A stretch of 64,000 nucleotides of DNA, from contig NZ_FLQT01000003.1 in the NCBI RefSeq assembly GCF_900088125.1, forward strand, positions 1 through 64,000. Direction: 5' to 3'. The translations under genes and the position numbers were made by a program. Origin of the DNA: Peptoniphilus pacaensis (GTDB lineage Bacteria; Bacillota; Clostridia; Tissierellales; Peptoniphilaceae). This document shows positions 47,802 through 55,874 of the stretch, in pieces (the first letter of the stretch is position 1; each line of letters begins with the position of its first letter). The notes under the pieces were generated by a model. The model saw only the letters and a program-made list of their open reading frames with translations, was not told the origin of the DNA and did no database searches.

Positions 47802-48474
47802 CGTAACCTCCCACGTTCACATCGCTGATGATTCGACCGTTGTCGAGGGTAATGACCCGGCGCTGCATGTGGTTGACGATGTTTCTGGCGTGGGTCGCCA
47901 TAATCACCGTGGCGCCGTCGTCGTTAATGCGCTTTAAGGTTTGCATGACGGTCATGGCTGTTTCAAAGTCCAAGTTGCCCGTGGGCTCGTCGCAAACCAA
48001 TACCGGCGGCTTGTTCACAATGGCGCGGGCAATGGCGAGCCGCTGCCCTTCCCCGCCGGACAATTCGCCGGGATAGCTGTTTAGTTTATCACTGAGACCG
48101 ACCAGTTCCAAAACTTCCGGCACCCGCTTTTTAATGGTGCGGCCGCTTTCGCCGATGATCTCAAGGGCGTATGCCACGTTTTCGTAGGCGGTCTTTTTTT
48201 GAAGCAGTCGAAAGTCTTGAAAGACGACGCTGACTTGGCGCCGCAACTTGGGTATATACCAGGGAGACAATTCGGTAATGTCCGTGTTGTTCACGTAAAT
48301 GTTCCCGCGGGAAACTTTTTCTTCACAGATCAACAGTTTAATCAAAGAGCTTTTCCCCGCGCCCGATGCGCCGACGATAAAAGCAAATTGACCGTATGGG
48401 ATTTCCAGATTAATGTCCATTAAAGCCTGTACGCCGTTTTTGTACTCTTTATAGACATTTTGAAACGTAATCAA
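47788..48474 (-). CDS. ftsE: Cell division ATPase FtsE
   Basis: 228-residue ABC ATPase with Walker A VGASGAGKSSLIKLL, signature LSGGEGQRLAIARAIV, Walker B VLVCDEPTGNLDFET and H-loop MATHARNIV. It pairs with FtsX to couple ATP hydrolysis to wall hydrolysis at the septum. The start is one of two consecutive TTG codons (48477 or 48474); GAGGTG is better spaced for the second. Confidence 0.96.
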   Translation of the reverse strand: MITFQNVYKEYKNGVQALMDINLEIPYGQFAFIVGASGAGKSSLIKLLICEEKVSRGNIYVNNTDITELSPWYIPKLRRQVSVVFQDFRLLQKKTAYENVAYALEIIGESGRTIKKRVPEVLELVGLSDKLNSYPGELSGGEGQRLAIARAIVNKPPVLVCDEPTGNLDFETAMTVMQTLKRINDDGATVIMATHARNIVNHMQRRVITLDNGRIISDVNVGGYDALV

Positions 48475-48508
48475 CAATGCACCTCATTCCATACAATTTA
48501 TCTCATTT

Positions 48509-48537
48509 ATTATAGTATAAGTTACAAAAATATGAAA
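48509..48537 (-). promoter_or_regulatory. Probable ftsE promoter in a divergent region
   Basis: Minus strand TTTCAT, a 17-nt spacer and TATAAT (plus 48509-48514). The same A/T-rich stretch holds TATAGT on the plus strand, which may serve the divergent cyclo-ligase gene. Confidence 0.45.
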
Positions 48538-48555
48538 GGCGGCAGGTCATTTGCC

Positions 48556-49113
48556 ATGAAAAAGAAATGTTTACGTAATAATTACATCGCCCGTCGAGAC
48601 GAAATGCCCGAATCGGCGCGAAAAGAAAAGTCCCGGGCTATTTTTTCTCGTCTCAAATCCCTGGATGAGTACAAAAAAGCGCGGCGAGTTTTTATTTTCG
48701 TCTCTATGGGCAGCGAAGTAGAAACCATTGGCTGGCTCGATGAGCTGCTCGAGAACAAAGAGGTCTTGATCCCTGCCACGAAAAAAGGCGATCCGGAAAT
48801 GAAAATGGCCCGCCTTCTTTCGAAAGACGAGCTCGTTGAAAACTATTGGGGGATTTTGGAATTGCCGGAAGACTTGGTGCCGGAGCGGGAAGAAAATGCC
48901 TGCGACTTGATCATTACCCCGGGTCTCGCCTTCGACCGGCAGGGCTACCGGCTTGGCTACGGCGGCGGCTTTTACGACCGCTTCTTCTCGAGCCACGAGG
49001 GCTTTCGATTAGGCGTGGGCTTTCACGAACAACTGGTGGATAATCTTCCCCGCAACGAATACGATCTGCCCGTTCACGCCTTCGTATCCGACGCGGATTA
49101 TCTCGTCTTTTGA
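48556..49113 (+). CDS. 5-formyltetrahydrofolate cyclo-ligase
   Basis: 185-residue 5-FTHF cyclo-ligase family protein that converts 5-formyl-THF to methenyl-THF. It has an N-terminal basic stretch (KKKCLRNNYIARRDEM), the central PATKKGDPEMKMARL, and the conserved C-terminal LIITPGLAFDRQGYRLGYGG then GFYDRF. The frame is open upstream, but the ATG at 48556 fits the family start and has GGCAGG before it. Its 3' end overlaps convergent larB by 16 bp. Confidence 0.93.
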   Translation: MKKKCLRNNYIARRDEMPESARKEKSRAIFSRLKSLDEYKKARRVFIFVSMGSEVETIGWLDELLENKEVLIPATKKGDPEMKMARLLSKDELVENYWGILELPEDLVPEREENACDLIITPGLAFDRQGYRLGYGGGFYDRFFSSHEGFRLGVGFHEQLVDNLPRNEYDLPVHAFVSDADYLVF

Positions 49114-49769
49114 CGAATGGCGTAGACGATTTCCGCCGCCATGTAAGCGGCGCCGTAGCCGTTGTCGATATTCACCACGGCCACGCCCTCGGCACAGGCG
49201 TTGAGCATACTTAAAAGAGCCGCCACGCCCTCGAAGGATGCGCCGTAGCCCACGGAGGTGGGCACGGCGATGACCGGCGATGTGACGAGCCCCGCCACCA
49301 CGGAGGGCAATGCGCCGTCCATGCCGGCGATGACGACGATGACGTCACAGGCGGCGATGGCGTCCATGTGTTCAAAGAGGCGGTGGATCCCCGCCACGCC
49401 CACGTCGTAAAAGCGCGTCGCCTTTACGCCGAAATAAGAAAGACTTCGCACGCACTCCTCCGCCACCGCTACATCGGAGGTGCCCGCCGTCACCACGGCC
49501 ACAGAGCCTACGGGCTCTTTTTTTGTGCCCGCCGTAGCGGTTTTCGAAAGGGGGTCGTAGTCCAGCTGCTCCTTCAAATCATCCAAGCCTTCGTAAGCCT
49601 CGGGCGCCAGCCGCGTAACGAGGACTTCCCCGTTCGCTTCCAGCAGCCCTCGGATGCAAGCTTGTAAGTGGTCCGTCGCCTTTCCTTCTGCGAAAACCAC
49701 TTCGCCGAAGAGCCGCCGGGCCTTTCGATTTGCGTCTAAATGATAAAATTGTCTGTCGTCTCTCTCCAT
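49098..49769 (-). CDS. larB: LarB-like nickel-pincer cofactor carboxylase
   Basis: 223 residues. The AIR-carboxylase-like domain covers the last ~150 residues: VAVVTAGTSDVAVAEECV, FYDVGVAGIHRLFEHMDAIA, VVIAGMDGALPSVVAGLV, PVIAVPTSVGYGASFEG and VVNIDNGYGAAYMAA. LarB carboxylates and hydrolyses nicotinic acid adenine dinucleotide to begin the nickel-pincer cofactor of lactate racemase-type enzymes. LarC, LarE and LarA are not in the window. I prefer the ATG at 49769 (AAGGTGG upstream) over the longer frame from 49877, which would overlap the divergent ABC gene. Confidence 0.9.
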   Translation of the reverse strand: MERDDRQFYHLDANRKARRLFGEVVFAEGKATDHLQACIRGLLEANGEVLVTRLAPEAYEGLDDLKEQLDYDPLSKTATAGTKKEPVGSVAVVTAGTSDVAVAEECVRSLSYFGVKATRFYDVGVAGIHRLFEHMDAIAACDVIVVIAGMDGALPSVVAGLVTSPVIAVPTSVGYGASFEGVAALLSMLNACAEGVAVVNIDNGYGAAYMAAEIVYAIRQKTR

Positions 49770-49838
49770 GCCCTTATCCACCTTTGACAAGTCTTTAATT
49801 ACGTCACTCGATTGAAATGTGCAATCAACTTTTCCCGA

Positions 49839-49847
49839 TGTTATAAT
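49839..49847 (+). promoter_or_regulatory. Promoter of the ABC/CARDB/permease operon (extended -10)
   Basis: TGTTATAAT with TATAAT at 49842-49847, about 20 bp before the TTG start. No clear -35. Confidence 0.6.
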
Positions 49848-49867
49848 GAATTGAAGGATGTGATGCT

Positions 49868-50620
49868 TTGGTTCCATTGATTCGCATACGGAATTTGTAC
49901 CGAGTCTACCACATGGGCGAAGAAAAAGTCTACGCCCTGCGCGGTGTGAATTTAGATATACAGAAAGAAGAAATCCTTTGTCTTCTGGGCACGTCGGGCA
50001 GCGGCAAATCGACCCTGCTAAACATGATGGCCGGCCTGGACCGTCCGAGCAAAGGCGAAATTATTATTAACGACAAAATCCATATGGAGAAACTTTCCGA
50101 GGAAAAGCTCACGAAGTTTCGCCAATTAAACGTGGGCTTCGTCTTTCAGTCCTATAATTTAATTCCCACATTGACGGCGACGGAAAATGTCAGTCTGGGA
50201 CTTATTTTTAAGGGCGTCAAGAAGAAGGAGCGGGAAGAAAAAGCCCGCGCCATCTTAGAGCGAGTGGGCCTGGGCAATCGCCTGGATCACAAGCCCAGCG
50301 AGATGAGCGGCGGCCAGCAACAGCGGGTGTCCATCGCGAGGGCCTTTGTAGACGCACCGCCCATACTCTTCGCCGACGAGCCCACGGGCAATTTGGATAC
50401 GAATACCTCGGTGGAGATTATGGAGATGATGTGCGATCTCGCCAGGGAACATAAACAAACCCTGATCATCGTCACCCACGATTTGGAAACCGCCGTCTAT
50501 GCCAATCGCATCGTCGAATTGCGAGACGGAAAAATCGTGCGGGACGAAACGCAGCAGGTGAAGGAAAAAGCACGGGAGCTGGAACTTCTCCCCCAAGAAA
50601 ACAACGAGGAGTCACTATGA
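49868..50620 (+). CDS. MacB/LolD-type ABC transporter ATPase
   Basis: 250 residues. Walker A is LLGTSGSGKSTLLNMMAGLD, the signature is EMSGGQQQRVSIARAFV, Walker B is ILFADEPTGNLDTNTS, the H-loop is IIVTHDLETA. This is the mechanotransmission (type VII) ABC class. The start is probably TTG at 49868, nine bases after AAGG; a second in-frame TTG lies at 49877. It overlaps the next gene by 4 bp and forms an operon with the exported protein and the permease. Confidence 0.93.
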   Translation: MVPLIRIRNLYRVYHMGEEKVYALRGVNLDIQKEEILCLLGTSGSGKSTLLNMMAGLDRPSKGEIIINDKIHMEKLSEEKLTKFRQLNVGFVFQSYNLIPTLTATENVSLGLIFKGVKKKEREEKARAILERVGLGNRLDHKPSEMSGGQQQRVSIARAFVDAPPILFADEPTGNLDTNTSVEIMEMMCDLAREHKQTLIIVTHDLETAVYANRIVELRDGKIVRDETQQVKEKARELELLPQENNEESL

Positions 50621-52161
50621 AAAAACAAGCATGGCTTTTAGCCGGTTGTCTGGTTCTTACAAGCGTCGCGCCCTTTCACGCCGCGGCTACAAACGGTGCG
50701 GGCACCATTCCCCCGTCCAAGGTGGAATCGTCCAGTCAGGCACCTATGTCCATATTGGAATTTACCGATATCACCTGGCCCCAAGACAACGGCAAGGGAG
50801 CCGACATTCCCATTCGCTTTTCCATTAAAAACAACGGCAAGGGCGGCGCAAAAAACATACGCATTGAGGCGGAGTCCCAGGATTTAAACGGCCTGGTGCC
50901 GAAATCCGTGACCACCGTAAACGCCAAGTACTTTGCGCCGAATCAAAAGGAAAGCTATACCTTCGTCTTTCAAATGACGCCGGGTGCCGAAAAGAAAAAC
51001 TACCCGGTGAAATTAACGGTAGCCTATGTGGACGCAGACACCAACGAAGTCCTCGAGAGCAGGCAGATCGTCACCGTGCGCTCCGCAGGCGGCAGCGCCT
51101 CCGCACCCCAAGGCGGCGGCGATGCCTCGGCAGGCGGCGGCTTTTCCGGCGGCGATATGGGCGGCTTCTCCGGCGGCGACATGGGATCGCCTCTCCCCGT
51201 CACCGGCTCCGAAGGGGCTCCTTCCGGACAGGCGCCTACGGGCAACAATACGCCGAAGCTGGTCATCGACCACTACTCCTACGATCCCGTGGACGTAAAG
51301 GCCGGTGTACCCTTCACGCTCTACTTCCGCATTTTAAATACCAATAGCAAAAAGACCGTGCAAAATCTGCGCGTCGCCCTTTCCGCCGATGCGGCGGAGG
51401 CGGTGGACGTACCCACCTCAGGCGGCCAAGGAGCGGATCCGTCGGCGGCGGCCGCACCTTCCGGCGGCGGTGGCGGCAGCGCCTTTATTCCCATCGGCAG
51501 CAGCAATACCTTTTTCGTGGATAAGATCAAACCGAAAAACCACGCGGAGAAGGAAATCACCTTGACCACGGCCCCCGACACGGCACCGCGCACCTATACC
51601 ATTACGGCCACTTTCGAATACGAAGACGCCGAAGGCAATCCCTACACCTCATCGGAAGTCATCGGCATTCCCGTGATCCAAAGTTCGGAAATCGAACTGG
51701 GCGATTTAAAAGTCGATAAGGAAGGCTTTGTCGGCGGCGAAATGCCCCTCTCCCTGGAATTTTTTAACACGGGCAAATCCGTGCTCTCCAATGTTATGGT
51801 GAAGCTGCGGGGCAATTTCGATGCGGATACCAATACCTACTTCGCCGGCAATGTGGCGCCGGGCAGCTCCCAAACCTACGACGTGAATATTACGCCGACG
51901 AAAAAGGGCGAACAGAAGGGTGAGGTCGTCATCACTTACGACGACTCCACGGGACGAAAACAGGAGCTGGTGAAGCCATTCGTCATCAATGTGGAAGACG
52001 ACATGCCCGCGGAGGATGATGGCGAAGAAAATACCCGCCCCGCATGGGCCGTTCCCCTGGGCATTTTCCTTATCGCGGCCATTTCCGGCGGCATCGGCTT
52101 CTACGTCTATAAGAAGCGCAAAAAAGACGGCGGCGTAGACGACGAGGATTTGACGATCTGA
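50617..52161 (+). CDS. Exported CARDB/S-layer-like membrane-anchored protein
   Basis: 514 residues: a signal peptide (MKKQAWLLAGCLVLTSVAPF ending near HAAA), at least three Ig-like/CARDB-type domains, and a C-terminal membrane helix with a basic tail (VPLGIFLIAAISGGIGFYVY then KKRKKDG). Each domain shows the 'NNGKG/NTNSKKTVQNLRV/NTGKSVLSNVMV' pattern of proteins that face the outside. Two low-complexity Gly/Ser/Ala linkers are present, one with a tandem GFSGGDMG repeat near residues 170-188. No LPXTG motif. The ATG overlaps the ATPase stop, and the stop overlaps the permease start, so the three products are probably made together. Confidence 0.85.
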   Translation: MKKQAWLLAGCLVLTSVAPFHAAATNGAGTIPPSKVESSSQAPMSILEFTDITWPQDNGKGADIPIRFSIKNNGKGGAKNIRIEAESQDLNGLVPKSVTTVNAKYFAPNQKESYTFVFQMTPGAEKKNYPVKLTVAYVDADTNEVLESRQIVTVRSAGGSASAPQGGGDASAGGGFSGGDMGGFSGGDMGSPLPVTGSEGAPSGQAPTGNNTPKLVIDHYSYDPVDVKAGVPFTLYFRILNTNSKKTVQNLRVALSADAAEAVDVPTSGGQGADPSAAAAPSGGGGGSAFIPIGSSNTFFVDKIKPKNHAEKEITLTTAPDTAPRTYTITATFEYEDAEGNPYTSSEVIGIPVIQSSEIELGDLKVDKEGFVGGEMPLSLEFFNTGKSVLSNVMVKLRGNFDADTNTYFAGNVAPGSSQTYDVNITPTKKGEQKGEVVITYDDSTGRKQELVKPFVINVEDDMPAEDDGEENTRPAWAVPLGIFLIAAISGGIGFYVYKKRKKDGGVDDEDLTI

Positions 52162-53453
52162 TGAGTTACCGCGATCTATTCGATATGGCGAAGAAAAATC
52201 TCCTCGCCAGAAAACTCCGCACGGGCCTCACCCTCCTCGGCGTGGTCATCGGCTGCGTCTCCATTATTATCATGCTCAGCTTCGGCTACGGCATGACGGA
52301 AAACAATCGGCGCATGATCGAAGACTTCGGCGACGTAAAAAATATCAATGTGACACAAAAGGAAGAAGGCGGCAAGGGCAAGGCCCTGACGCGAAAAACC
52401 ATTTCGGAATTAAAGGAACTTCCCCACGTGGTGGACGTGACGCCGGTTTACAGTGCCAGCGTCGGCATGAAGCTTCGCAAGTACCAAGCGGATTTCGTGG
52501 GCATCACCGCCATGGAAAAGCACACCTACGATTCTTTAGGTTGGGAAATGGACAAGGGCAGCTTCTTTCACGGCGACGGCAAGGGCCAAATGCTTTTCGG
52601 TAGCGGCGTCGTGGATATGTTTTACGATCCCACTGGCTCCACGACCATGCCCGCCATGGACGATGGCGAAGATCCGCCTCCCATGTTTGACGCGATGGGT
52701 AAGACCATGACCATCACCTCTTCCGACGGCCCGATGATGGGAGAAACCGGGTCCGGCACCGGGCTTTCCACGGAAATGAAAGTCACGGGGCTTATCGCCA
52801 AGACGAAAAAAATGGATTACGACAACAATGTCTTTATGACCGTGGACGGCTTTATGGATTTAATGGACCGTTTGAAAATGGAGCGGCCCAACACCCACAA
52901 TTACGAACGGATTCAGGTGCGGGTGGACGATATGAAAAATGCCGAAGAGGTCAGCGACGGCATTAAAGCCCTGGACTACGAAGCCATGGGCATGCTGGAG
53001 ATGATCAAGAGCATGAACAAGGCCATGACCATCGTCAATGCCATCTTCGCAGGCATCGGCTCCATTTCCTTTATCGTCGCCGCCATCGGCATCGCCAACA
53101 CCATGATCATGTCCATTTACGAGCGCACCCGGGAAATCGGCGTGATGAAAGTTATCGGCGCATCGATTCAAGACATACAGAAGCTCTTTCTCACGGAAGC
53201 CGCCCTTATCGGCCTCATCGGCGGGATCATCGGCGTCCTCTTGAGCCTTCTTCTCAGCGCGGGCTTTAATCTTATCGGCAATCGCTTTGCCATGGCCCAG
53301 GGAGCCGAAGAGGCAGTGAAGATCTCCCATATTCCCCTGTGGCTCATCTTCGTGGCCCTCATCTTTTCCACCTTGGTGGGCGTCGCCGCCGGCTACTTCC
53401 CCGCCAAGCGCGCCATGAATCTTTCGGCACTGGATGCCATTCGCAGCGATTAA
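52161..53453 (+). CDS. MacB/FtsX-type ABC permease
   Basis: 430 residues with the MacB layout: an N-terminal helix (LTLLGVVIGCVSIIIMLSFG), a long periplasmic-type domain (about 45-285), and three C-terminal helices including the FtsX block IANTMIMSIYERTREIGVMK. The outside domain contains a Met/Asp/Gly-rich insert (MPAMDDGEDPPPMFDAMG and DGPMMGETGSGTG) not typical of the family. It overlaps the exported-protein gene by one base. With the ATPase it probably moves or mechanically acts on an envelope substrate. Confidence 0.9.
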   Translation: MSYRDLFDMAKKNLLARKLRTGLTLLGVVIGCVSIIIMLSFGYGMTENNRRMIEDFGDVKNINVTQKEEGGKGKALTRKTISELKELPHVVDVTPVYSASVGMKLRKYQADFVGITAMEKHTYDSLGWEMDKGSFFHGDGKGQMLFGSGVVDMFYDPTGSTTMPAMDDGEDPPPMFDAMGKTMTITSSDGPMMGETGSGTGLSTEMKVTGLIAKTKKMDYDNNVFMTVDGFMDLMDRLKMERPNTHNYERIQVRVDDMKNAEEVSDGIKALDYEAMGMLEMIKSMNKAMTIVNAIFAGIGSISFIVAAIGIANTMIMSIYERTREIGVMKVIGASIQDIQKLFLTEAALIGLIGGIIGVLLSLLLSAGFNLIGNRFAMAQGAEEAVKISHIPLWLIFVALIFSTLVGVAAGYFPAKRAMNLSALDAIRSD

Positions 53454-53472
53454 AATGATTCTATTCAGCAAA

Positions 53473-53513
53473 ACGGAAGTCCATTGTTTTTATCTATGGG
53501 CTTCTGTTTTTTT
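53473..53513 (+). terminator. Terminator of the ABC/CARDB/permease operon
   Basis: A 12-bp imperfect stem ACGGAAGTCCAT/ATGGGCTTCTGT is followed by TTTTTTT. The 53514-53617 remainder carries only the next promoter: TGGTAAGAT near 53567-53575 is a plausible extended -10, low confidence. Confidence 0.75.
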
Positions 53514-53617
53514 ATAGAAAATCACAATGGAGATTTTCCGAATTGTCATCCTTTCCACCCTTTTTATTTGGTAAGATATATACATAGTTATTGCATATCT
53601 AGAGGAGGAAGAAAACG

Positions 53618-54400
53618 ATGAAAAAATTGAATGTATTGGCTCTGGCTGCCGTTCTGGCATTCGGACTGACCGCTTGCGGTTCCGGCGATAACAGCGGCAA
53701 CAACGCTGCTGCAAACAATGCCGCCGCTAACAACACGGCTGCTGCCGAAAACAACCAAGCCGAAGACAAAGCGGCTGATGTAGCCGAAGTCGGTGAAATT
53801 TCCGGCGAAGAATTAGACAAGATCATGGAAGATAAGGACGCGAAGGAAAAAGTTACGGTTATCGACGTTCGTCCCGCTGAAGATTACGACGCAGGCCACG
53901 TTAAATATGCCATCAACATGCCTATCGATACCTTCGAAGAAAATCTCAGCAAGATCGAAGACTTGAAAGATGCCGAAGTTATCACCATTTGCAACACCGG
54001 CAAGAAGAGCGGCGAAGCTGCCGACATTCTCGTTAAAAACGGCTTCACCAATGTTAAAAACGCTCAAGGTGTAAAAGACTTCGAATACACCACCATGACC
54101 AAGGCTGCCAACGTTCGCGGTCCCGAATTTTTGGAACTCGCTAAGAGCGGCGACTACACCATTATCGACGCACGCGACGCTAAAGACTTCGAAGCAGGTC
54201 ACTTAGACGGCGCCATCAACGTTCTTGTCGACGAATTCGATGCAAAATATCCCGAACTCCCCACCGACAAGCCCTTCTTGGTTCACTGCTATTCCGGCAA
54301 CCGTTCCTGGGAAATTGCTAACAAATTAGCTGAAAAAGGCCACAAAGCAATTAACTCCAACGACGGTACGAAAGAATTTGACGGCTTCGGATTGAAGTAA
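53618..54400 (+). CDS. Double-rhodanese lipoprotein
   Basis: 260 residues. A lipoprotein signal ends at Cys20 (FGLTAC), then comes an Asn/Ala-rich linker (residues 21-57) and two rhodanese domains. Domain 1 has DVRPAEDYDAGH and active-site Cys125 in ICNTGKKSGEAA. Domain 2 has DARDAKDFEAGHL and Cys224 in VHCYSGNRSWEIA. Both keep the catalytic cysteine, so both could carry persulfide sulfur outside the membrane. Codon choice looks biased toward highly expressed genes. GAGGAGGAAGAAAACG precedes the ATG. A strong terminator follows. Confidence 0.93.
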   Translation: MKKLNVLALAAVLAFGLTACGSGDNSGNNAAANNAAANNTAAAENNQAEDKAADVAEVGEISGEELDKIMEDKDAKEKVTVIDVRPAEDYDAGHVKYAINMPIDTFEENLSKIEDLKDAEVITICNTGKKSGEAADILVKNGFTNVKNAQGVKDFEYTTMTKAANVRGPEFLELAKSGDYTIIDARDAKDFEAGHLDGAINVLVDEFDAKYPELPTDKPFLVHCYSGNRSWEIANKLAEKGHKAINSNDGTKEFDGFGLK

Positions 54401-54403
54401 ATC

Positions 54404-54438
54404 AAAAAAGTGCCTTGTCGAAAGACAGGGCCTTTTTT
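54404..54438 (+). terminator. Rhodanese gene terminator
   Basis: AAGTGCCTTGTC pairs with GACAGGGCCTT around a GAAA loop, followed by a T-run. It stands only 15 bp before the next gene. Confidence 0.85.
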
Positions 54439-54453
54439 CTTATGTAGTTGTTT

Positions 54454-55185
54454 ATGGAAACCATTTTATTTTTTGCTCGCACGCCGGAGGTCGGTCACGG
54501 GAAGACTCGCCTCAGGACCACCCTCAGCGAGGAACAGATTTTTCATATTACTCGAAAGCTCTACGACGATCTTTTAGAGACGCTGACGGCTACCGGCCAC
54601 CGCGTCGTGGTCTATTACGACGGCAAGGAACCTTCCCTGTCCCTACCCTGCATCCCTCAAAAGGAAGCCGATCTCGGCGAGAGGATGGCATCGTCCATCC
54701 GCTCCGAAATCCAAAATGGCCCGGTGATTCTCTTGGGCTGCGATCTTTTAGGCGTGGACTGCGATTTAATCGAGGAAGGCTTTCGCCTTTTAAAAGAACG
54801 GGACGTGGTTCTCGCTCCGGCGGAAGACGGCGGCTACGGCATCGTGGGCATGAGGCGATTTGTAGACCTGTTTTCCTCCATCACCTATAGCCGACCCGAC
54901 GTATTGGAAAAGACCGTAAAAAAGGCGGAGACCGCCGGCGCCACGGTGGCTCTTCTTCCCACGATTCGCGACATCGACTACTTCGAGGATTTGGTGCGCG
55001 AGGCCTTGAACAGCCCCGTCGTATCAAAAGGAGAGGATGCTTACGGCACGGTCTACCTCTCCGAAACGGGTAGCCGCCTTTGGATTTTAAAGGATAGAAA
55101 CCGTGTTCCCGAACATTCTCTCTTCTGCGAGCCGCAAATTATGCTCCCCTTTTACCATTCCATACAAACGAAGGAGGTCAAATGA
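54454..55185 (+). CDS. TIGR04282-type (DUF2064) arsenosugar-family glycosyltransferase
   Basis: 243 residues with a nucleotidyltransferase/GT-A-like fold: ETILFFARTPEVGHGKTRLR (start), the aspartate motif VILLGCDLLGVDCDLI, and LAPAEDGGYGIVGMRR. This matches the family seen beside ArsM/ArsS in arsenosugar clusters. None of those arsenic genes is in the window, so the acceptor is unknown. The ATG at 54454 has no Shine-Dalgarno and sits just after the terminator; a TTG at 54448 is also possible. It overlaps the following gene by 4 bp. Confidence 0.85.
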   Translation: METILFFARTPEVGHGKTRLRTTLSEEQIFHITRKLYDDLLETLTATGHRVVVYYDGKEPSLSLPCIPQKEADLGERMASSIRSEIQNGPVILLGCDLLGVDCDLIEEGFRLLKERDVVLAPAEDGGYGIVGMRRFVDLFSSITYSRPDVLEKTVKKAETAGATVALLPTIRDIDYFEDLVREALNSPVVSKGEDAYGTVYLSETGSRLWILKDRNRVPEHSLFCEPQIMLPFYHSIQTKEVK

Positions 55186-55874
55186 AAGTCAATAAAAAAA
55201 TCGTGATGCTGGCCGTTATCGCGGCCTGCGTCCTCGTATATCTGTTTGTCCCCTCGGTCAATCAAGGCATTAACCGAGCCGTTCGCATTTTAACCACGGA
55301 AGGCATCGAAGGCATTGCCGCTTACATCCGCAGCTTCGGCGTCTATGCCGTCATCGTGTCCTTTGCGCTGATGATTTTGCAATCGCTGATTTCGCCGATC
55401 CCGGCATTCTTTATTACCCTCGCCAACTCCGCCATTTTCGGCTGGGTCAACGGCGCCATCCTCTCCTGGTCGTCGGCCATGGCGGGAGCCGCTCTCTGCT
55501 TTTATATTTCCAGGGTCCTGGGCCGCGACGTGGCTGAAAAGTTCACGGGCAAGGGCATGTTGGAAACCGTGGATAATTTTTTCCACGATTACGGAAAGTA
55601 CGCCATCTTAATCGCCCGTCTCTTGCCCTTTATGTCCTTCGACTTGGTCAGTTACGCTGCCGGCCTTACGGGCATGAGCTTTTGGGCCTTCTTCATCGCC
55701 ACGGGCATCGGCCAACTTCCCGCCACCATCGTCTACTCCTATGTAGGCGGCACCTTAACCGGCGGCGCACAAAAGTTAATGACCGGCCTCTTGATTTTGT
55801 TCGCCGTATCCATCGCGATCTTTGTTGGCAAAAAATTATACAATGACAAACAAAAATCCAAATCAAACGACTAA
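55182..55874 (+). CDS. TVP38/TMEM64 family membrane protein (first)
   Basis: 230-residue VTT/DedA-like membrane protein with about five hydrophobic segments. Family marks are IPAFFITLANSAIFGWVNGA, LCFYISRVLGRDVAEKF and ILIARLLPFMSFDLVSYAAG with the re-entrant Arg-Pro, then GTLTGGAQ. Such proteins act as lipid flippases/scramblases or undecaprenyl-phosphate recyclers in related families. AAGGAGGTCAA precedes the ATG. The downstream gene encodes a diverged paralogue. Confidence 0.9.
   Translation: MKVNKKIVMLAVIAACVLVYLFVPSVNQGINRAVRILTTEGIEGIAAYIRSFGVYAVIVSFALMILQSLISPIPAFFITLANSAIFGWVNGAILSWSSAMAGAALCFYISRVLGRDVAEKFTGKGMLETVDNFFHDYGKYAILIARLLPFMSFDLVSYAAGLTGMSFWAFFIATGIGQLPATIVYSYVGGTLTGGAQKLMTGLLILFAVSIAIFVGKKLYNDKQKSKSND

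Noticed and set aside
49770-49877. Longer LarB start at 49877
   Set aside because: It would overlap the divergent ABC gene and its promoter and lacks a ribosome binding site; the ATG at 49769 has AAGGTGG.
51100-51190. Short GC-rich direct repeats considered as a CRISPR or recombination site
   Set aside because: They lie in frame and encode the GFSGGDMG linker repeats of the exported protein; no spacer-repeat pattern.
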